This document shows, in pieces, positions 8,642 through 17,725 of a stretch of 34,920 nucleotides of DNA. Made by a program: the position numbers and the translations under genes. The stretch covers positions 1-34,920 of the IMG/VR virus record IMGVR_UViG_3300042340_000051; one strand, written 5' to 3'. Position 1 is the stretch's first letter. Every line of letters starts with the position of its first letter. Under the pieces are notes generated by a model. It searched no databases and was not told the origin of the DNA. It saw only the letters and a list, made by a program, of their open reading frames with translations. This DNA comes from a virus.

Positions 8642-9154
8642 TTATGAAGTAAGACCTGCGATGATGCTACTATTAACTTCGGGAGCAAGTTGTTTCTCGC
8701 CACCTGTGAAAGTTAAAGTATATCCATTGCGGTCTCCTTGAGCAGTTCCCGTAGCCGCAGTTCCACCTGTTACATCTAATCCTGCTACGCGACCTAACAA
8801 CCAATATTTATCGTTAGCATCTTGAACAACAGCCATCAGAGTAGCTTGAGCAAGAAGCAATATCTCATTACGAGTATTTGCTTGGAGTTTGTTAAGAACA
8901 ACAGAAAGTTCTTGAGCATAAAACACAGTTCCGTTCTCAACAGAAGCGGTAACAGTTTCAGTCAAGGCACCTGTATTCTTAACCAACTCATATTTGTAGA
9001 ATACTTTATTCGCTGCTTTAGTAATAGTAGAAACGATACCAGAAGCCTCGGTAATTGCAGTCACGTTTGCGTGATTGATTAACCATACCGCTTTAATACC
9101 GCCTAAACTATCCTTACAATCGAGTGTGTACCCTTGGGTTAAAGCACAAGGCAT
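8642..9154 (-). CDS. Major tail tube-like protein
   Basis: 170 residues beginning MPCALTQGYTLDCKDSLGG. It is beta-rich with a long central helix (around LNKLQANTRNEILLLAQATL) and a C-terminal GDRNGYTLTFTGGEK segment. In related Bacteroidota phages this protein follows the major capsid protein. Size, position and independent termination (hairpin before, terminator after) fit an abundant virion protein, most likely the tail tube. A head decoration protein is the main alternative. Confidence 0.5.
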   Translation of the reverse strand: MPCALTQGYTLDCKDSLGGIKAVWLINHANVTAITEASGIVSTITKAANKVFYKYELVKNTGALTETVTASVENGTVFYAQELSVVLNKLQANTRNEILLLAQATLMAVVQDANDKYWLLGRVAGLDVTGGTAATGTAQGDRNGYTLTFTGGEKQLAPEVNSSIIAGLTS

Positions 9155-9176
9155 TTTATTAAGTTTTATTAGTTAA

Positions 9177-9206
9177 GAGTGGGTAACCCCGAAAGATTAC
9201 CCACTC
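9177..9206 (-). terminator. 10-bp perfect hairpin between capsid and tail-tube genes
   Basis: GAGTGGGTAA pairs perfectly with TTACCCACTC across a 10-base loop. It starts 7 bases after the capsid stop codon. No clear T-run follows on the minus strand (TTAACTAATAAAAC), so it may be a leaky terminator, or an mRNA-stabilising or processing hairpin that sets capsid transcript levels. Confidence 0.65.
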
Positions 9207-9212
9207 GTTTAA

Positions 9213-10154
9213 TTAGATAATGAAAGAAGCAATCTCATCCAAGAAGGCAACATTCACGCCCATCTTGAACTCGCTTACGAAACGAACTTGGTCAGCCTCT
9301 TTAGCATAGAAAAGTTCGAAACGCTCTTCTTCATTAAGAAGGTCAGTTCCCAAGAACATATTGCTCAAACGGATAGCATAAATCTTATTTACACCGTTCA
9401 AACCGGGAGTTGCTACAACTTTAATCGGAGTACCGGGTAAGAAGAACTCGCTATCAGCCTTACCATCGAAAGCATAGTTGAACATATTAGCGTTCTTCAA
9501 TGCGATTGTATAAGTACGGAAAACATCTTGACCACACCAGATAGTCATATCATCTTTTGCTACAACAGTTGCAGGGATTGCTTTGTAAAGAGCATCGAAG
9601 ATAGCAACTACGTTAGCAGTAGTGATTGCAGTTGCAGTACCACCGTAATAAGTAGCGTTGTTAGCTTCTACCGCAGAAGTACCAACCAAAGTAACCAAAC
9701 CTTGGAATTTGTTTAGGTTAACGTTTGCACTTCCTGTTGAACCTTGCCAGATAGCAGTTTCAAGTTGCGATGCAATACGAGCCGCTTTCTTGTCTGTATA
9801 GTCAGAAGCGAAAGCGATTGAATCGTAGCGGCTTCCCTCTGGTAAAGCCTTCTGCAAATATTTTGCTTCGAGGTCTTTAGGGCAAAGAGATTCGTTTACT
9901 TTAATCTTACCAACAGTTACAGTACGCTGCGTGAAAGTAGTTGAACCACTTGCGTTGAAACCGCAAGAGCCACCTGCTTGGAAGATAGCGTCAGTGTCCA
10001 TAATGTTGATAGTCTCGGCAGATTTTACACCTACCATTACATTTCCTTGACTCTTAATCAAAGAAGCGGTTTTACTTCCGAGTACGGAAGAAGTTACCAA
10101 TAGAGCTTCATTCTCTTTGGTATAATTTGCTAATGCTGAAACATCAAAAGCCAT
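9213..10154 (-). CDS. Major capsid protein
   Basis: 313 residues (MAFDVSALANYTKENEALLV). Features include a helical N-terminal arm, an FNASGSTTFTQRTVTVGKIK strand region, a long central helix (DSIAFASDYTDKKAARIASQLE) and a C-terminal half with YAIRLSNMFLGTDLLNEEERF. The organisation fits an HK97-fold capsid protein of the type common in Bacteroidota phages. Context is strong: the scaffold-like gene lies immediately upstream, the XkdF-like protease one gene before that, and a dedicated hairpin follows. It would self-assemble into the icosahedral shell around the scaffold. Confidence 0.8.
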   Translation of the reverse strand: MAFDVSALANYTKENEALLVTSSVLGSKTASLIKSQGNVMVGVKSAETINIMDTDAIFQAGGSCGFNASGSTTFTQRTVTVGKIKVNESLCPKDLEAKYLQKALPEGSRYDSIAFASDYTDKKAARIASQLETAIWQGSTGSANVNLNKFQGLVTLVGTSAVEANNATYYGGTATAITTANVVAIFDALYKAIPATVVAKDDMTIWCGQDVFRTYTIALKNANMFNYAFDGKADSEFFLPGTPIKVVATPGLNGVNKIYAIRLSNMFLGTDLLNEEERFELFYAKEADQVRFVSEFKMGVNVAFLDEIASFII

Positions 10155-10182
10155 TGTTATTAAATTTTAAGTTTTTAAAAAT

Positions 10183-10758
10183 TTATTTTGCGTAATTAGA
10201 AAGAAAACGAGAGATTTTGTCGTTTTTAGATTCGAAATGCTTTGTGAATTGCTTTGGTTGAGTAGGAGCAACTGAAGGAGTTTTAGTAAGTTCGATAACT
10301 ACATCTGTAAGTTCAGAAATAGCTTTTGAGAACTTATCGTTCATTTGAGCAATATTCTCGCTCATTTTAACTTCAGCTTCTTTCTTGTAACCTTTTAAAG
10401 CCTCAAGTTGTGCTTCCATTTCAGCAACCTTCTTCTTCATTAATTCAACTTCAGATTCTGGTGCTTCGATTTCAACTTCAACTTCTGGAACTTTAATCTC
10501 AAGGATTGTGCCTGTTTCATCTAAAACGATAACAGAACCATCAGCAAGAGTATGCTCTCCGACAGGAGCAGGAACTTCATTCCCGGCTTCATCTAAAAGA
10601 GTAACCTTACCGCCAACCTCAAGTTTATCAACCATAACTTTAACACCACTCGCTAAAACATATTCAGCGAAATTGGCTACGGCAACTTCGGGAGCAACAA
10701 CTTCTTGTTGTTCAGCGAACATCGCCTTGATTTTTAATAATGCTTCTTGTGGAGACAT
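10183..10758 (-). CDS. Capsid scaffold-like protein
   Basis: I start at the ATG at 10758 (MSPQEALLKIKAMFAEQQE), 191 residues; the frame extends upstream to 10842 but would read through the leader palindrome and terminator. The protein is acidic in the middle (VEVEIEAPESEVEL) with a predicted coiled coil from about residue 105 to 160 (LMKKKVAEMEAQLEALKGY) and a basic C-terminus. That is the usual architecture of a scaffolding protein, cleaved or expelled during maturation. It lies between protease and capsid genes, as expected. Confidence 0.7.
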   Translation of the reverse strand: MSPQEALLKIKAMFAEQQEVVAPEVAVANFAEYVLASGVKVMVDKLEVGGKVTLLDEAGNEVPAPVGEHTLADGSVIVLDETGTILEIKVPEVEVEIEAPESEVELMKKKVAEMEAQLEALKGYKKEAEVKMSENIAQMNDKFSKAISELTDVVIELTKTPSVAPTQPKQFTKHFESKNDKISRFLSNYAK

Positions 10759-10772
10759 AAAGAATTTACCCA

Positions 10773-10780
10773 TAAATAGT
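10773..10780 (-). promoter_or_regulatory. CTATTTA leader motif, copy 3
   Basis: ACTATTTA on the minus strand, 14 bases before the scaffold ATG at 10758. A related TCTATTTG lies at 10800-10807, so this leader holds two versions flanking the palindrome at 10784-10797. Confidence 0.4.
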
Positions 10781-10783
10781 AAA

Positions 10784-10797
10784 CACTTACGTAAGTG
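10784..10797. promoter_or_regulatory. 14-bp perfect palindrome in the scaffold-capsid leader
   Basis: CACTTACGTAAGTG is a perfect, gapless inverted repeat in the short leader between the protease terminator and the scaffold start. The lack of a loop makes a protein-binding operator more likely than an RNA hairpin. It could be the control point of the scaffold-capsid unit. Confidence 0.5.
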
Positions 10798-10804
10798 ACC
10801 AAAT

Positions 10805-10834
10805 AGAAAAAGGGGAGTGTAGAAACACCCCCCT
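10805..10834 (-). terminator. Intrinsic terminator between protease and scaffold side
   Basis: On the minus strand AGGGGGGTGT pairs with ACACTCCCCT (one G-T wobble) around a TTCT loop, followed by TTTTCTATTT. The structure is a clear intrinsic terminator located just past the stop of the gene at 10858-11742. It isolates the scaffold-capsid unit from tail and protease transcription. Confidence 0.85.
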
Positions 10835-10857
10835 TCAAACAAAACTATGAAAACTAA

Positions 10858-11742
10858 CTATGAAACCTCTTTTAGAATATCAATGATGTCTTGCATCATC
10901 TTCTCTTCCTTCGATTGAGTTTTGTAATTAAATATCCCCTCAACCGAAAACCCTTGTACTTTGCCATCCTTAATCATCTGCCAAACTTCATCGTTCTCAA
11001 CTTTGAAAGAACCAAACCAACTACCATCCTTTACATCTTCAAAACCCTTCATCGGTTTTATCCCTCTGTTTTCATCTACTATCCAACTCTCAAACATTGT
11101 TACCCCATCCATTACTTGACCGGAATCGTGCATCAAATTTACGTTATTTTGGTAACCTTTCTTAAAGTATTTTTGAGCAATCTTTTTAATAGTATCTTTA
11201 GTAAAAACAACATAGTATTCCCCATTGGCATCGTTTCGGTAAATAGGAGTATCGGCTAACATCAAAGCACCGGAAATAATCCTTTCCTCTTCATCTTGAA
11301 TGGCAAACTTTTGTTTTTCTATTGAGTTTATTTTAGCCTCTGCCCAACTCAAAGCACTTGCTCCACCCCACGCATCGTACATTAATTGCCCACACCCATC
11401 TCCATAACCCTTTGAACTCTGTGCGTTCTCTTTGTGTCTTGAAAGGAAGGAGTACATTCTTTTTATTGTCTCAAAAGAAATCGGTTCTCCGTTTGCTAAT
11501 TGATTGGCTCTTTGCTTACCAACAGGAGTACCGCAAGAACCCCATCCGTTTTCATCTGCCCATTTTAAAGCAGCCTTTGCGTTGTTACTAACTGAATCTG
11601 GATAATCGGAATACGAATCTTGAAACGCTAAAAATGATTTCTCAATCGCAGGTCTATCAACTAATGCGACAAAATCCACTTCGACATTTGATTCTAAATC
11701 TTCAACTATATCTAATCGGTATATTGGTAATTCTTTTTCCAT
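10858..11742 (-). CDS. XkdF-like prohead protease with an inserted domain
   Basis: 294 residues. The N-terminus (VDFVALVDRPAIEKSFLAF, about 22-40) and the C-terminal half (NLMHD with His205, FESWIVDE, and GFSVEGIF with Ser266) match XkdF-like serine proteases related to peptidase family S78, which mature the procapsid. Between them, residues about 47-137 form a separate module with YPDSV, GSCGTPVGKQRANQLA, RMYSFLSRH and MYDAWGGASALSWA, seen in other phage head proteins and of unknown role. His and Ser look like the catalytic pair. The gene is preceded by a TCTATTTA motif and followed by a terminator. Confidence 0.8.
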   Translation of the reverse strand: MEKELPIYRLDIVEDLESNVEVDFVALVDRPAIEKSFLAFQDSYSDYPDSVSNNAKAALKWADENGWGSCGTPVGKQRANQLANGEPISFETIKRMYSFLSRHKENAQSSKGYGDGCGQLMYDAWGGASALSWAEAKINSIEKQKFAIQDEEERIISGALMLADTPIYRNDANGEYYVVFTKDTIKKIAQKYFKKGYQNNVNLMHDSGQVMDGVTMFESWIVDENRGIKPMKGFEDVKDGSWFGSFKVENDEVWQMIKDGKVQGFSVEGIFNYKTQSKEEKMMQDIIDILKEVS

Positions 11743-11747
11743 AACTA

Positions 11748-11755
11748 TAAATAGA
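11748..11755 (-). promoter_or_regulatory. TCTATTTA leader motif, copy 4
   Basis: TCTATTTA on the minus strand, exactly 5 bases before the protease ATG at 11742, the same spacing as the copies at 8550 and 18478. Confidence 0.4.
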
Positions 11756-11757
11756 TT

Positions 11758-13413
11758 TTAACTTAATCTTGCAGCCCTATTGATTCTTCTTATTCTTTCT
11801 TGTGAGTTAGTGACGTCACTTTCAACAACATAGGCTCTATTTGTTGCTGAACCTAATTCTTGAATGGCTTGTGCATTTAATACAGTAGGACTTGATTGTA
11901 TAAATTGCCCCGGTGTAATAGGTGCAGCAGCAGGTGCCGTAGTGTTATCGCTAACTCCTTTTGAACCCGGTGGCGGTGGTATTTTAGTTCCAATAATTTT
12001 TCTTACATTTAATAATCCCGCAAGAATAACTGTACCCGCAGCAATTGCTCCAAATGGTGGTGCATAAGTAGCCAATGCTTTGTTCGCTCCCGCATAAGTA
12101 TCAACAGTAGCTTGAGCAATAGATGCAGCTTTTCCTGCAATTGTATTTCTTCCAACGGCATCAGCAATAGTACCTAATGCTCCAGAAATAATTTGTGCTT
12201 TTGTTTCCGCTGCTGCTTCATCTCTTTTCTTTTCTTGTTCTTTAGATTGTTTATCAAATAAATCAAGTTCAGCTTGTGTTGCTTTTCTATCTGTTAATTT
12301 TTGTCTTTCAAGTTCACGAATTTGTTGAAATCTTTTTTCTTGTTCTTTATATGATAAATTACCAGATTCAATTTCAAAACTTAATAAAGATGAATATTGG
12401 TCTCTTGCTGATTGTAAGTTATTAGCAGTAATAACAGATAAAGCCTTACTAACTTCTTGTGCAGATGAAACTTGATTTATTAAGTTTTTTCTTGTATTTA
12501 ACGCTGCTTCTGCTTCGGCTTCTTCTCTTCTTTTTTTATCTGCTTCAGCTTGTTCTTTTTCAAACTTTCTTAATTCATCGCGTGTATAAATAAGCAAAGC
12601 CCTTCTTGATTCTAATTGCCTTTCTAATCTTTTCTTTTCTTCGGCTTCTTCTTCTTCTTGTCTTTTTTTCCTTTCCTCTGCTGCTTTTTCTGCTGCCGCT
12701 TTTCTCTTATCTAATTCTTCTTGCTCAATTTTAGTTACTTCTTTTGTGCCAGATATAAATCTTTTGTTGGCATCATCATACCTTTTCCCAAAACCTGTAA
12801 CGGCTTCTTTTGCACTATCCCAAGCACCAACAAAATCTCCTTGTAATAACTTACCTACCGCTTGTCCTAAAGTACCAATACCTTGAATAAATGAAGTAAT
12901 CGCTGAATAAGCAACACCAAACCCTTGTGTTACATAAGGTAAAGCCTTTGTTGCTAAATCTATAAAAGCATCAAAGACAGGTTCAATAGCTGCAAATATT
13001 CCATTGAATATTCTTTCAAATCCTATTAGTAAAGGTTGTAGTTTTTTAGTTGCCCTTTCTGATTGAGCAAAAGCAGCAATCAAACCACCTAACGCAGCTA
13101 CAAACAAACCAATTCCGGTAGCTTTCAATGCTCCACCAAAACTTTGAGTAGATACTTTTAACCTATTTAATGCACCACCAACTTGACCAAGAGGACCCGG
13201 TGCTGAAGCTAATTGGTCAACCCAATCTCCTGCGGCTTGTTTACTTCCTTTAAGTTTATCTTCTAAATCATCAATCTGATTCGTGAGTTTAACAAATTCA
13301 TCAGACCCAGCAGCAGTTTCTTTTAATTGCTTTTTTAAAGCCTTTAATTCCCCAATAGAACCTGCAACATTGGTTTTTATATTGACATTTACGCCAACTG
13401 TCTCGTTTGCCAT
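11758..13413 (-). CDS. Tail tape measure protein
   Basis: 551 residues. The N-terminus (VGVNVNIKTNVAGSIGELKALKKQLKE) is a coiled-coil start typical of tape measures. Hydrophobic helices occur at about 95-117 (FGGALKATGIGLFVAALGGLIAAF) and 125-190. A long Glu/Lys/Arg/Ala-rich helix spans about 235-310 (KAAAEKAAEERKKRQEEEEAEE), and the end includes PPPGSKGVSDNTTAPAAAP. It sets tail length; at about 0.15 nm per residue the tail would be near 80 nm. It overlaps the upstream small gene by 25 bases. Unusually, it is transcribed before the head genes. Confidence 0.85.
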   Translation of the reverse strand: MANETVGVNVNIKTNVAGSIGELKALKKQLKETAAGSDEFVKLTNQIDDLEDKLKGSKQAAGDWVDQLASAPGPLGQVGGALNRLKVSTQSFGGALKATGIGLFVAALGGLIAAFAQSERATKKLQPLLIGFERIFNGIFAAIEPVFDAFIDLATKALPYVTQGFGVAYSAITSFIQGIGTLGQAVGKLLQGDFVGAWDSAKEAVTGFGKRYDDANKRFISGTKEVTKIEQEELDKRKAAAEKAAEERKKRQEEEEAEEKKRLERQLESRRALLIYTRDELRKFEKEQAEADKKRREEAEAEAALNTRKNLINQVSSAQEVSKALSVITANNLQSARDQYSSLLSFEIESGNLSYKEQEKRFQQIRELERQKLTDRKATQAELDLFDKQSKEQEKKRDEAAAETKAQIISGALGTIADAVGRNTIAGKAASIAQATVDTYAGANKALATYAPPFGAIAAGTVILAGLLNVRKIIGTKIPPPPGSKGVSDNTTAPAAAPITPGQFIQSSPTVLNAQAIQELGSATNRAYVVESDVTNSQERIRRINRAARLS

Positions 13414-13673
13414 AATAATTTAATTAATTTAAAAGCATCATTCCAAGTAGAGGGTGTAACATATTTTACTTTTACCCTTTTGTCTTTCAGTAGTAAGGTG
13501 TTATTTGTAGGCAAATATTGAGATAGTGAAACTTTGTTTTGTGCTTCTACGATTGACTTTTCTTGCTTTAAAGAATAGATATTCAATAAACCAGAAATAG
13601 CATTATAGCTAATCGAAATACTTTCGTTAGATACAATAAAGTTTTGTTGTATTTTTTTAATATTTAAATCCAT
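13389..13673 (-). CDS. Small tail-module protein of unknown function
   Basis: 94 residues between the 726-residue tail protein and the tape measure, with a 25-base overlap into the tape measure and a 1-base overlap with the upstream stop. The sequence has alternating hydrophobic strands (FIVSNESISISYNAISGLLNIYSL) and a basic RVKVKYVTPSTWNDAFKL segment. No motif identifies it. Tight coupling suggests a stoichiometric tail-assembly partner. Confidence 0.5.
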   Translation of the reverse strand: MDLNIKKIQQNFIVSNESISISYNAISGLLNIYSLKQEKSIVEAQNKVSLSQYLPTNNTLLLKDKRVKVKYVTPSTWNDAFKLIKLLWQTRQLA

Positions 13674-15853
13674 TATTCGTATGTTAATTCAATTACTCGT
13701 AAAAATTCACATTTAGTGCTTTCGGGGTTCGTAGGGTTGTAGTCAATAACTTTATTTAATCTCCACAAAGCACCATCAATATAAATTAGCTTTGAGAAAT
13801 CTAAACCATAGATGTCGGTTATCTTTAAATAGAGATAGCACATTAAAAGTTTAGAATCCTTATCGGTTATTTCTGCAACGTAATCACTCCAGAATCCGTT
13901 AAATAAATTAGCCGAAGGATAACTAACGCTCAAAGAAAAATATAGTTCTTTTGGCACACCGAAGTTTATATCAGAAGTAGGAGCATCGGGGTCATCTAAA
14001 TGCCCTGCATAACCATAACTTGTTAGACCTGCACCTATGTTTTGGTTACCATCTTTAATATGCCAAGTTGTTACATCATTAACTTTGCGAACTTGCATTA
14101 TTCGAATGTTATGGTCTACCGGGTCCTCTGATTGTGTGTTTTGAGTATTAGATAACTTAAAGATTGTTGGGAATACTTTATCCTCTCCAGAATAACCGAC
14201 TAATGGAGTAGCTGAAAATATTACTTCAGAAGTTTGTTTATCAGTTGCAAAATCATATCCTGTATCTTCAATATGGTCAGCATAACCTTGAGCATAATGT
14301 TTTGAATAATCCTCATTGTAATAATCAGTATCCGGTTTATATTTAAACTCAAAGAATCTTCCGTTTAGTTCAGACATCGGCTTTAATTTAAAAGCCTTCT
14401 TTCTATCTACTTTTGCAGTCCAATCTAAATGTGAGGCAGAGTAATCATCTAATAAAAGAAGGTCTGTATTATCAATTAAAAGTTCTTCTTCAAGGTCATT
14501 AACTTGTAAGAAGTGAGCAGTAGTAGTATAGAAATCTATAAATGGAATAATCTTTAAATGCTTATCTCTTGTTGTATCTTCTACAATATAAAGATTAAAC
14601 ATTTTAATAATAGAAGAAATAAAATCTCTTTGAAATATCCCTTTTGGTACAGATTGATTAACCTCAAGCATATCGTCTATAACAAAATCAACAGGAATTA
14701 AACCAGGTGTTTGAATCTTAACTAATCCTTGTCCGATTTGAACGATTAATTCAAAATCACTTGCAATATCTTGTCTAAATCTAAAAGAAACTATATCATT
14801 CGTATTTAAAGTAATATTTCCAGTAACTTTTAATTCAAATACAATTGGAGTATTAGAGGATGAACTTTCCCAACTATGCGTACCAATAACAGTTCCGTTT
14901 ACTAATACGTCAAAATGAAAAGGAATAGAACTATTCTTTTGCCAACTTAATCTAATATCTGTTTGGTATTGCCCAGAAAAACTTGTACCTGTATATGTAA
15001 ATTGCGTAAATGCTCCGTTGGGTGTATAGTTTTGTGTTAATTCAGAAATAGATAAGGGAAATAATTTAGAAGTTCCATCTAATTCCGTAAACGTATAACT
15101 TGAGTTTCTACGTTGGAAATTGTAATTTTTTAATCTTGAGAATGACTTTTGATTATTGGGAATTATTAATCTTTTAAATAAGTTTGAATTTAAAAAATCC
15201 CCTTCCCAAGTATAACCAGAATTGGTAATAATCTTATCAAAATATTCCCTAACAAATAAAGCCGGTCTCAATGCTTTATATAACCAACTTCTTTTCGGAT
15301 GGTTATTATCTGGGTGTGAAACTTGACCATAATCAATAAGTGGGTAATAATACCCCATTCCCGATGCCGTTGTACCCGATGCTTGTTGCCAAGAATTTAC
15401 AATATTATTATAACTCCATTGATGGTCATAACTGCTAAAATCTAAATTTTCAAGTTTTAGATTATTTAAAGCCGTAATAAAACCGCCTAATTCACCGAAA
15501 ACCGCACACTCGTATTCTATCGTTCCTCTGTCAATGGTTATCTCTAAAAGCCTTATAATGCCTTTAAATACTTGAATCTTGTCTACATATATAACACAAC
15601 TTGCTGCTTTGGCTGCGTTAAAGTTGTAACCCACATTATCTGCTGAAGGGTTGTAGAAGTTGCTTGATGTGAACTCAAAAGTATGTCCGAATATTTTGTT
15701 GTTGACTGCATTACCGGGTAGGATTATTGTTTTAGAAAAGTTAGTATTTCGTGAAGCAAAATCTTGTATATCATCAATAGCATACGTGAACTCCGATGAT
15801 AAATCTTTGCTTAAATCTAACCTAGTATCTTCAATGTAGATTTCAGTTATCAT
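13673..15853 (-). CDS. Large tail / baseplate-like protein
   Basis: 726 residues, beta-rich throughout. The N-terminus (MITEIYIEDTRLDLSKDLSSEF, then FSKTIILPGN) and a central receptor- or ring-like region (around ELTQNYTPNGAFTQFTYTGTSF) resemble large tail proteins that Bacteroidota siphophages carry beside the tape measure. A distal-tail or baseplate hub role is likely. Near the C-terminus FSKLIYIDGALWRLNKVIDYNP is typical of proteins that measure position on the tail tip. It overlaps the 404-residue gene by 4 bases, so the two are probably translated together. Confidence 0.65.
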   Translation of the reverse strand: MITEIYIEDTRLDLSKDLSSEFTYAIDDIQDFASRNTNFSKTIILPGNAVNNKIFGHTFEFTSSNFYNPSADNVGYNFNAAKAASCVIYVDKIQVFKGIIRLLEITIDRGTIEYECAVFGELGGFITALNNLKLENLDFSSYDHQWSYNNIVNSWQQASGTTASGMGYYYPLIDYGQVSHPDNNHPKRSWLYKALRPALFVREYFDKIITNSGYTWEGDFLNSNLFKRLIIPNNQKSFSRLKNYNFQRRNSSYTFTELDGTSKLFPLSISELTQNYTPNGAFTQFTYTGTSFSGQYQTDIRLSWQKNSSIPFHFDVLVNGTVIGTHSWESSSSNTPIVFELKVTGNITLNTNDIVSFRFRQDIASDFELIVQIGQGLVKIQTPGLIPVDFVIDDMLEVNQSVPKGIFQRDFISSIIKMFNLYIVEDTTRDKHLKIIPFIDFYTTTAHFLQVNDLEEELLIDNTDLLLLDDYSASHLDWTAKVDRKKAFKLKPMSELNGRFFEFKYKPDTDYYNEDYSKHYAQGYADHIEDTGYDFATDKQTSEVIFSATPLVGYSGEDKVFPTIFKLSNTQNTQSEDPVDHNIRIMQVRKVNDVTTWHIKDGNQNIGAGLTSYGYAGHLDDPDAPTSDINFGVPKELYFSLSVSYPSANLFNGFWSDYVAEITDKDSKLLMCYLYLKITDIYGLDFSKLIYIDGALWRLNKVIDYNPTNPESTKCEFLRVIELTYE

Positions 15854-17064
15854 CTGAATTGAGAGTTTATATTATTGCTTATTTCAATGTCAAGTTCTAA
15901 ATTATATGTCTTATCTGCGTAACGCTTTTTCTCTGTCCAAGTATTTGTGCTTATCTGAATAGGAAGGAAATTATTTCCTCTTTCAAGATATACTTCTGGA
16001 GAAGCAGTTAATTGTTTAACCCACAAATAATCTACATAACTTAACCAATCAGAGATTAACCTATATGTCAATTTTTGTCTAGTAGCAAATTGATTATAAC
16101 CACCATACAAAACACCATAAGAATTTGCCCTACTCATTGATGCATCATACACTCCATCGTTATAGCCGTATTCAAAACCTTCAAACAAACTCTTTTCTAC
16201 GTTTCTTGTTTGTCTATTAACTGCGGTAAAATCCATCGTATCATAACCACCAAGAGCATTTAAGAAATGTAAAGTAACTACATCGTTCTGCGTACAATTT
16301 AAATACACTCTTGCGGTGTCTCTTAAATTTCCTGCAATCTTTATTTTAACATCATAATAAACAGTAGTGGAAGTAATTATTGATGAAGCAATATAATCGT
16401 TAATTGCTCGTGGAGAAATGTCTAACAAAGCGAAGTCCTTAAAACTTACCCCTGCTCCTGTGTAGTTTGTTGTTGTACTTCCGTTGTAAACAGAAACATC
16501 AATAGAGTGTGTTTTAGTAGTATTCTCCGCATCCGATAAAAAGGAAAGGAATAAATACCCTGTCTGTAATCTTTCTTTGTTAAAGTAGATATTGGCATAG
16601 TCACGATTTGATAAATAAATTCCTTGGTATTGTGTTTCGTATTCTAACGGAGTAAGATACATCGGACTTGTCGGAGTGTAAAGATAATCTTGAACGTAGT
16701 TATAGGCTCTCTTTGTGCTTGTAGCTAAATTTGTGTATGTAGTTCCATCGTACTCTTCTCCGAATTTAATTTCAAAATCTACATAAATATCTGAACCTGT
16801 ATAAGAGAAAGCCGAAGGGGTTACGATGTCTGGTTTAAAATATGATGCCCAATAGTTTCTTATTATTGAAGAAACATTAAATATACCTTTTGTTGATACA
16901 GGTTGTGGATATGATTTTAACCTTGCCACGAGATTGCCACCTACGTAAACATCACAAACATATTTAAAGTTTGTTTGCAAGTTATTATTTGAACCTACCA
17001 CATACCATAACGGAGCGTGTAGGCTTGAATAATTATCCGGTGAACTATTGATTACTATTGCCAT
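15850..17064 (-). CDS. Tail protein, partner of the baseplate-like protein
   Basis: 404 residues, beta-rich with many aromatic residues and no signal. The N-terminus (MAIVINSSPDNYSSLHAPLWYVVGS) and segments such as STKGIFNVSSIIRNYWASYF and YNLELDIEISNNINSQF recur in tail genes of Bacteroidota phages just upstream of the larger tail protein. A distal-tail-like ring component is a reasonable guess. It overlaps both neighbours (20 bases upstream, 4 downstream), showing a continuous tail operon. Confidence 0.6.
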   Translation of the reverse strand: MAIVINSSPDNYSSLHAPLWYVVGSNNNLQTNFKYVCDVYVGGNLVARLKSYPQPVSTKGIFNVSSIIRNYWASYFKPDIVTPSAFSYTGSDIYVDFEIKFGEEYDGTTYTNLATSTKRAYNYVQDYLYTPTSPMYLTPLEYETQYQGIYLSNRDYANIYFNKERLQTGYLFLSFLSDAENTTKTHSIDVSVYNGSTTTNYTGAGVSFKDFALLDISPRAINDYIASSIITSTTVYYDVKIKIAGNLRDTARVYLNCTQNDVVTLHFLNALGGYDTMDFTAVNRQTRNVEKSLFEGFEYGYNDGVYDASMSRANSYGVLYGGYNQFATRQKLTYRLISDWLSYVDYLWVKQLTASPEVYLERGNNFLPIQISTNTWTEKKRYADKTYNLELDIEISNNINSQFR

Positions 17065-17725
17065 AATTTCCCCCTATTTGTAGCGTTATTTGTTTGCCTA
17101 ATATTTTTGCTAATCCATTTACAAAATCTTGACCAAAAGCGAATGCTATTGCATCATCAAAGAATAATGTTCTTTTCAAACCTTTCTTTTTTATTCCTGT
17201 GGCTATTGCATAAGCTAAACTTCTTTTATTTTCAGCCTCGCTAACCATTTTAGTTAATCTTGCTCTTTTTTTTCCGAGTTGACTTTTATTAACATTAGCC
17301 TCATATTTATCTCTAATTCTATTTTTGTTTATCCAAGAAAATATGTTAGCTGCCATTTTCCTATTTGGAAAAGCACTTTTAAATGTATATTTCGAATTTG
17401 GAGTTCCTGATATAAAACCCCTTACCCCTTTATTCACATAATCATAATATTCTGAAGCCGGATTATCTTTACTATATCCAACTGTTATAGTATAACCATT
17501 ATTATTTTCTGTAACACTAAAACCTAAATCTTGTAAATTTCCAGAACTAACTAAATTATATTTTATTATATTATCGTTTGCTCTTTTTAAAAATGCCTCA
17601 ATAGATACACGAAGGTATTTATCAACCCCAATTAGATTGACTTCCTCATATTCTTTAGAACCCGGAACTACGTTTTCTAAACCTGCAAATACTTCATCTA
17701 AATTCTGTTTGCTACTTTTTGCCAT
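17045..17725 (-). CDS. Tail-module protein of unknown function
   Basis: 226 residues, basic, with helical ends and a central strand region (NLQDLGFSVTENNNGYTITVGYSK). The middle segment YYDYVNKGVRGFISGTPNSKYTFKSAFPNRKMAANIFSW recalls, in part, HK97 gp10-type neck or minor tail proteins that work at the head-tail junction. The match is weak. It overlaps the frameshifted gene's end by 14 bases and the next tail gene by 20 bases. Confidence 0.5.
   Translation of the reverse strand: MAKSSKQNLDEVFAGLENVVPGSKEYEEVNLIGVDKYLRVSIEAFLKRANDNIIKYNLVSSGNLQDLGFSVTENNNGYTITVGYSKDNPASEYYDYVNKGVRGFISGTPNSKYTFKSAFPNRKMAANIFSWINKNRIRDKYEANVNKSQLGKKRARLTKMVSEAENKRSLAYAIATGIKKKGLKRTLFFDDAIAFAFGQDFVNGLAKILGKQITLQIGGNYGNSNQ

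Noticed and set aside
10759-10842. N-terminal extension of the scaffold ORF
   Set aside because: It would cover the leader palindrome and terminator hairpin and encode a Cys/Phe-rich stretch unlike a scaffold start.
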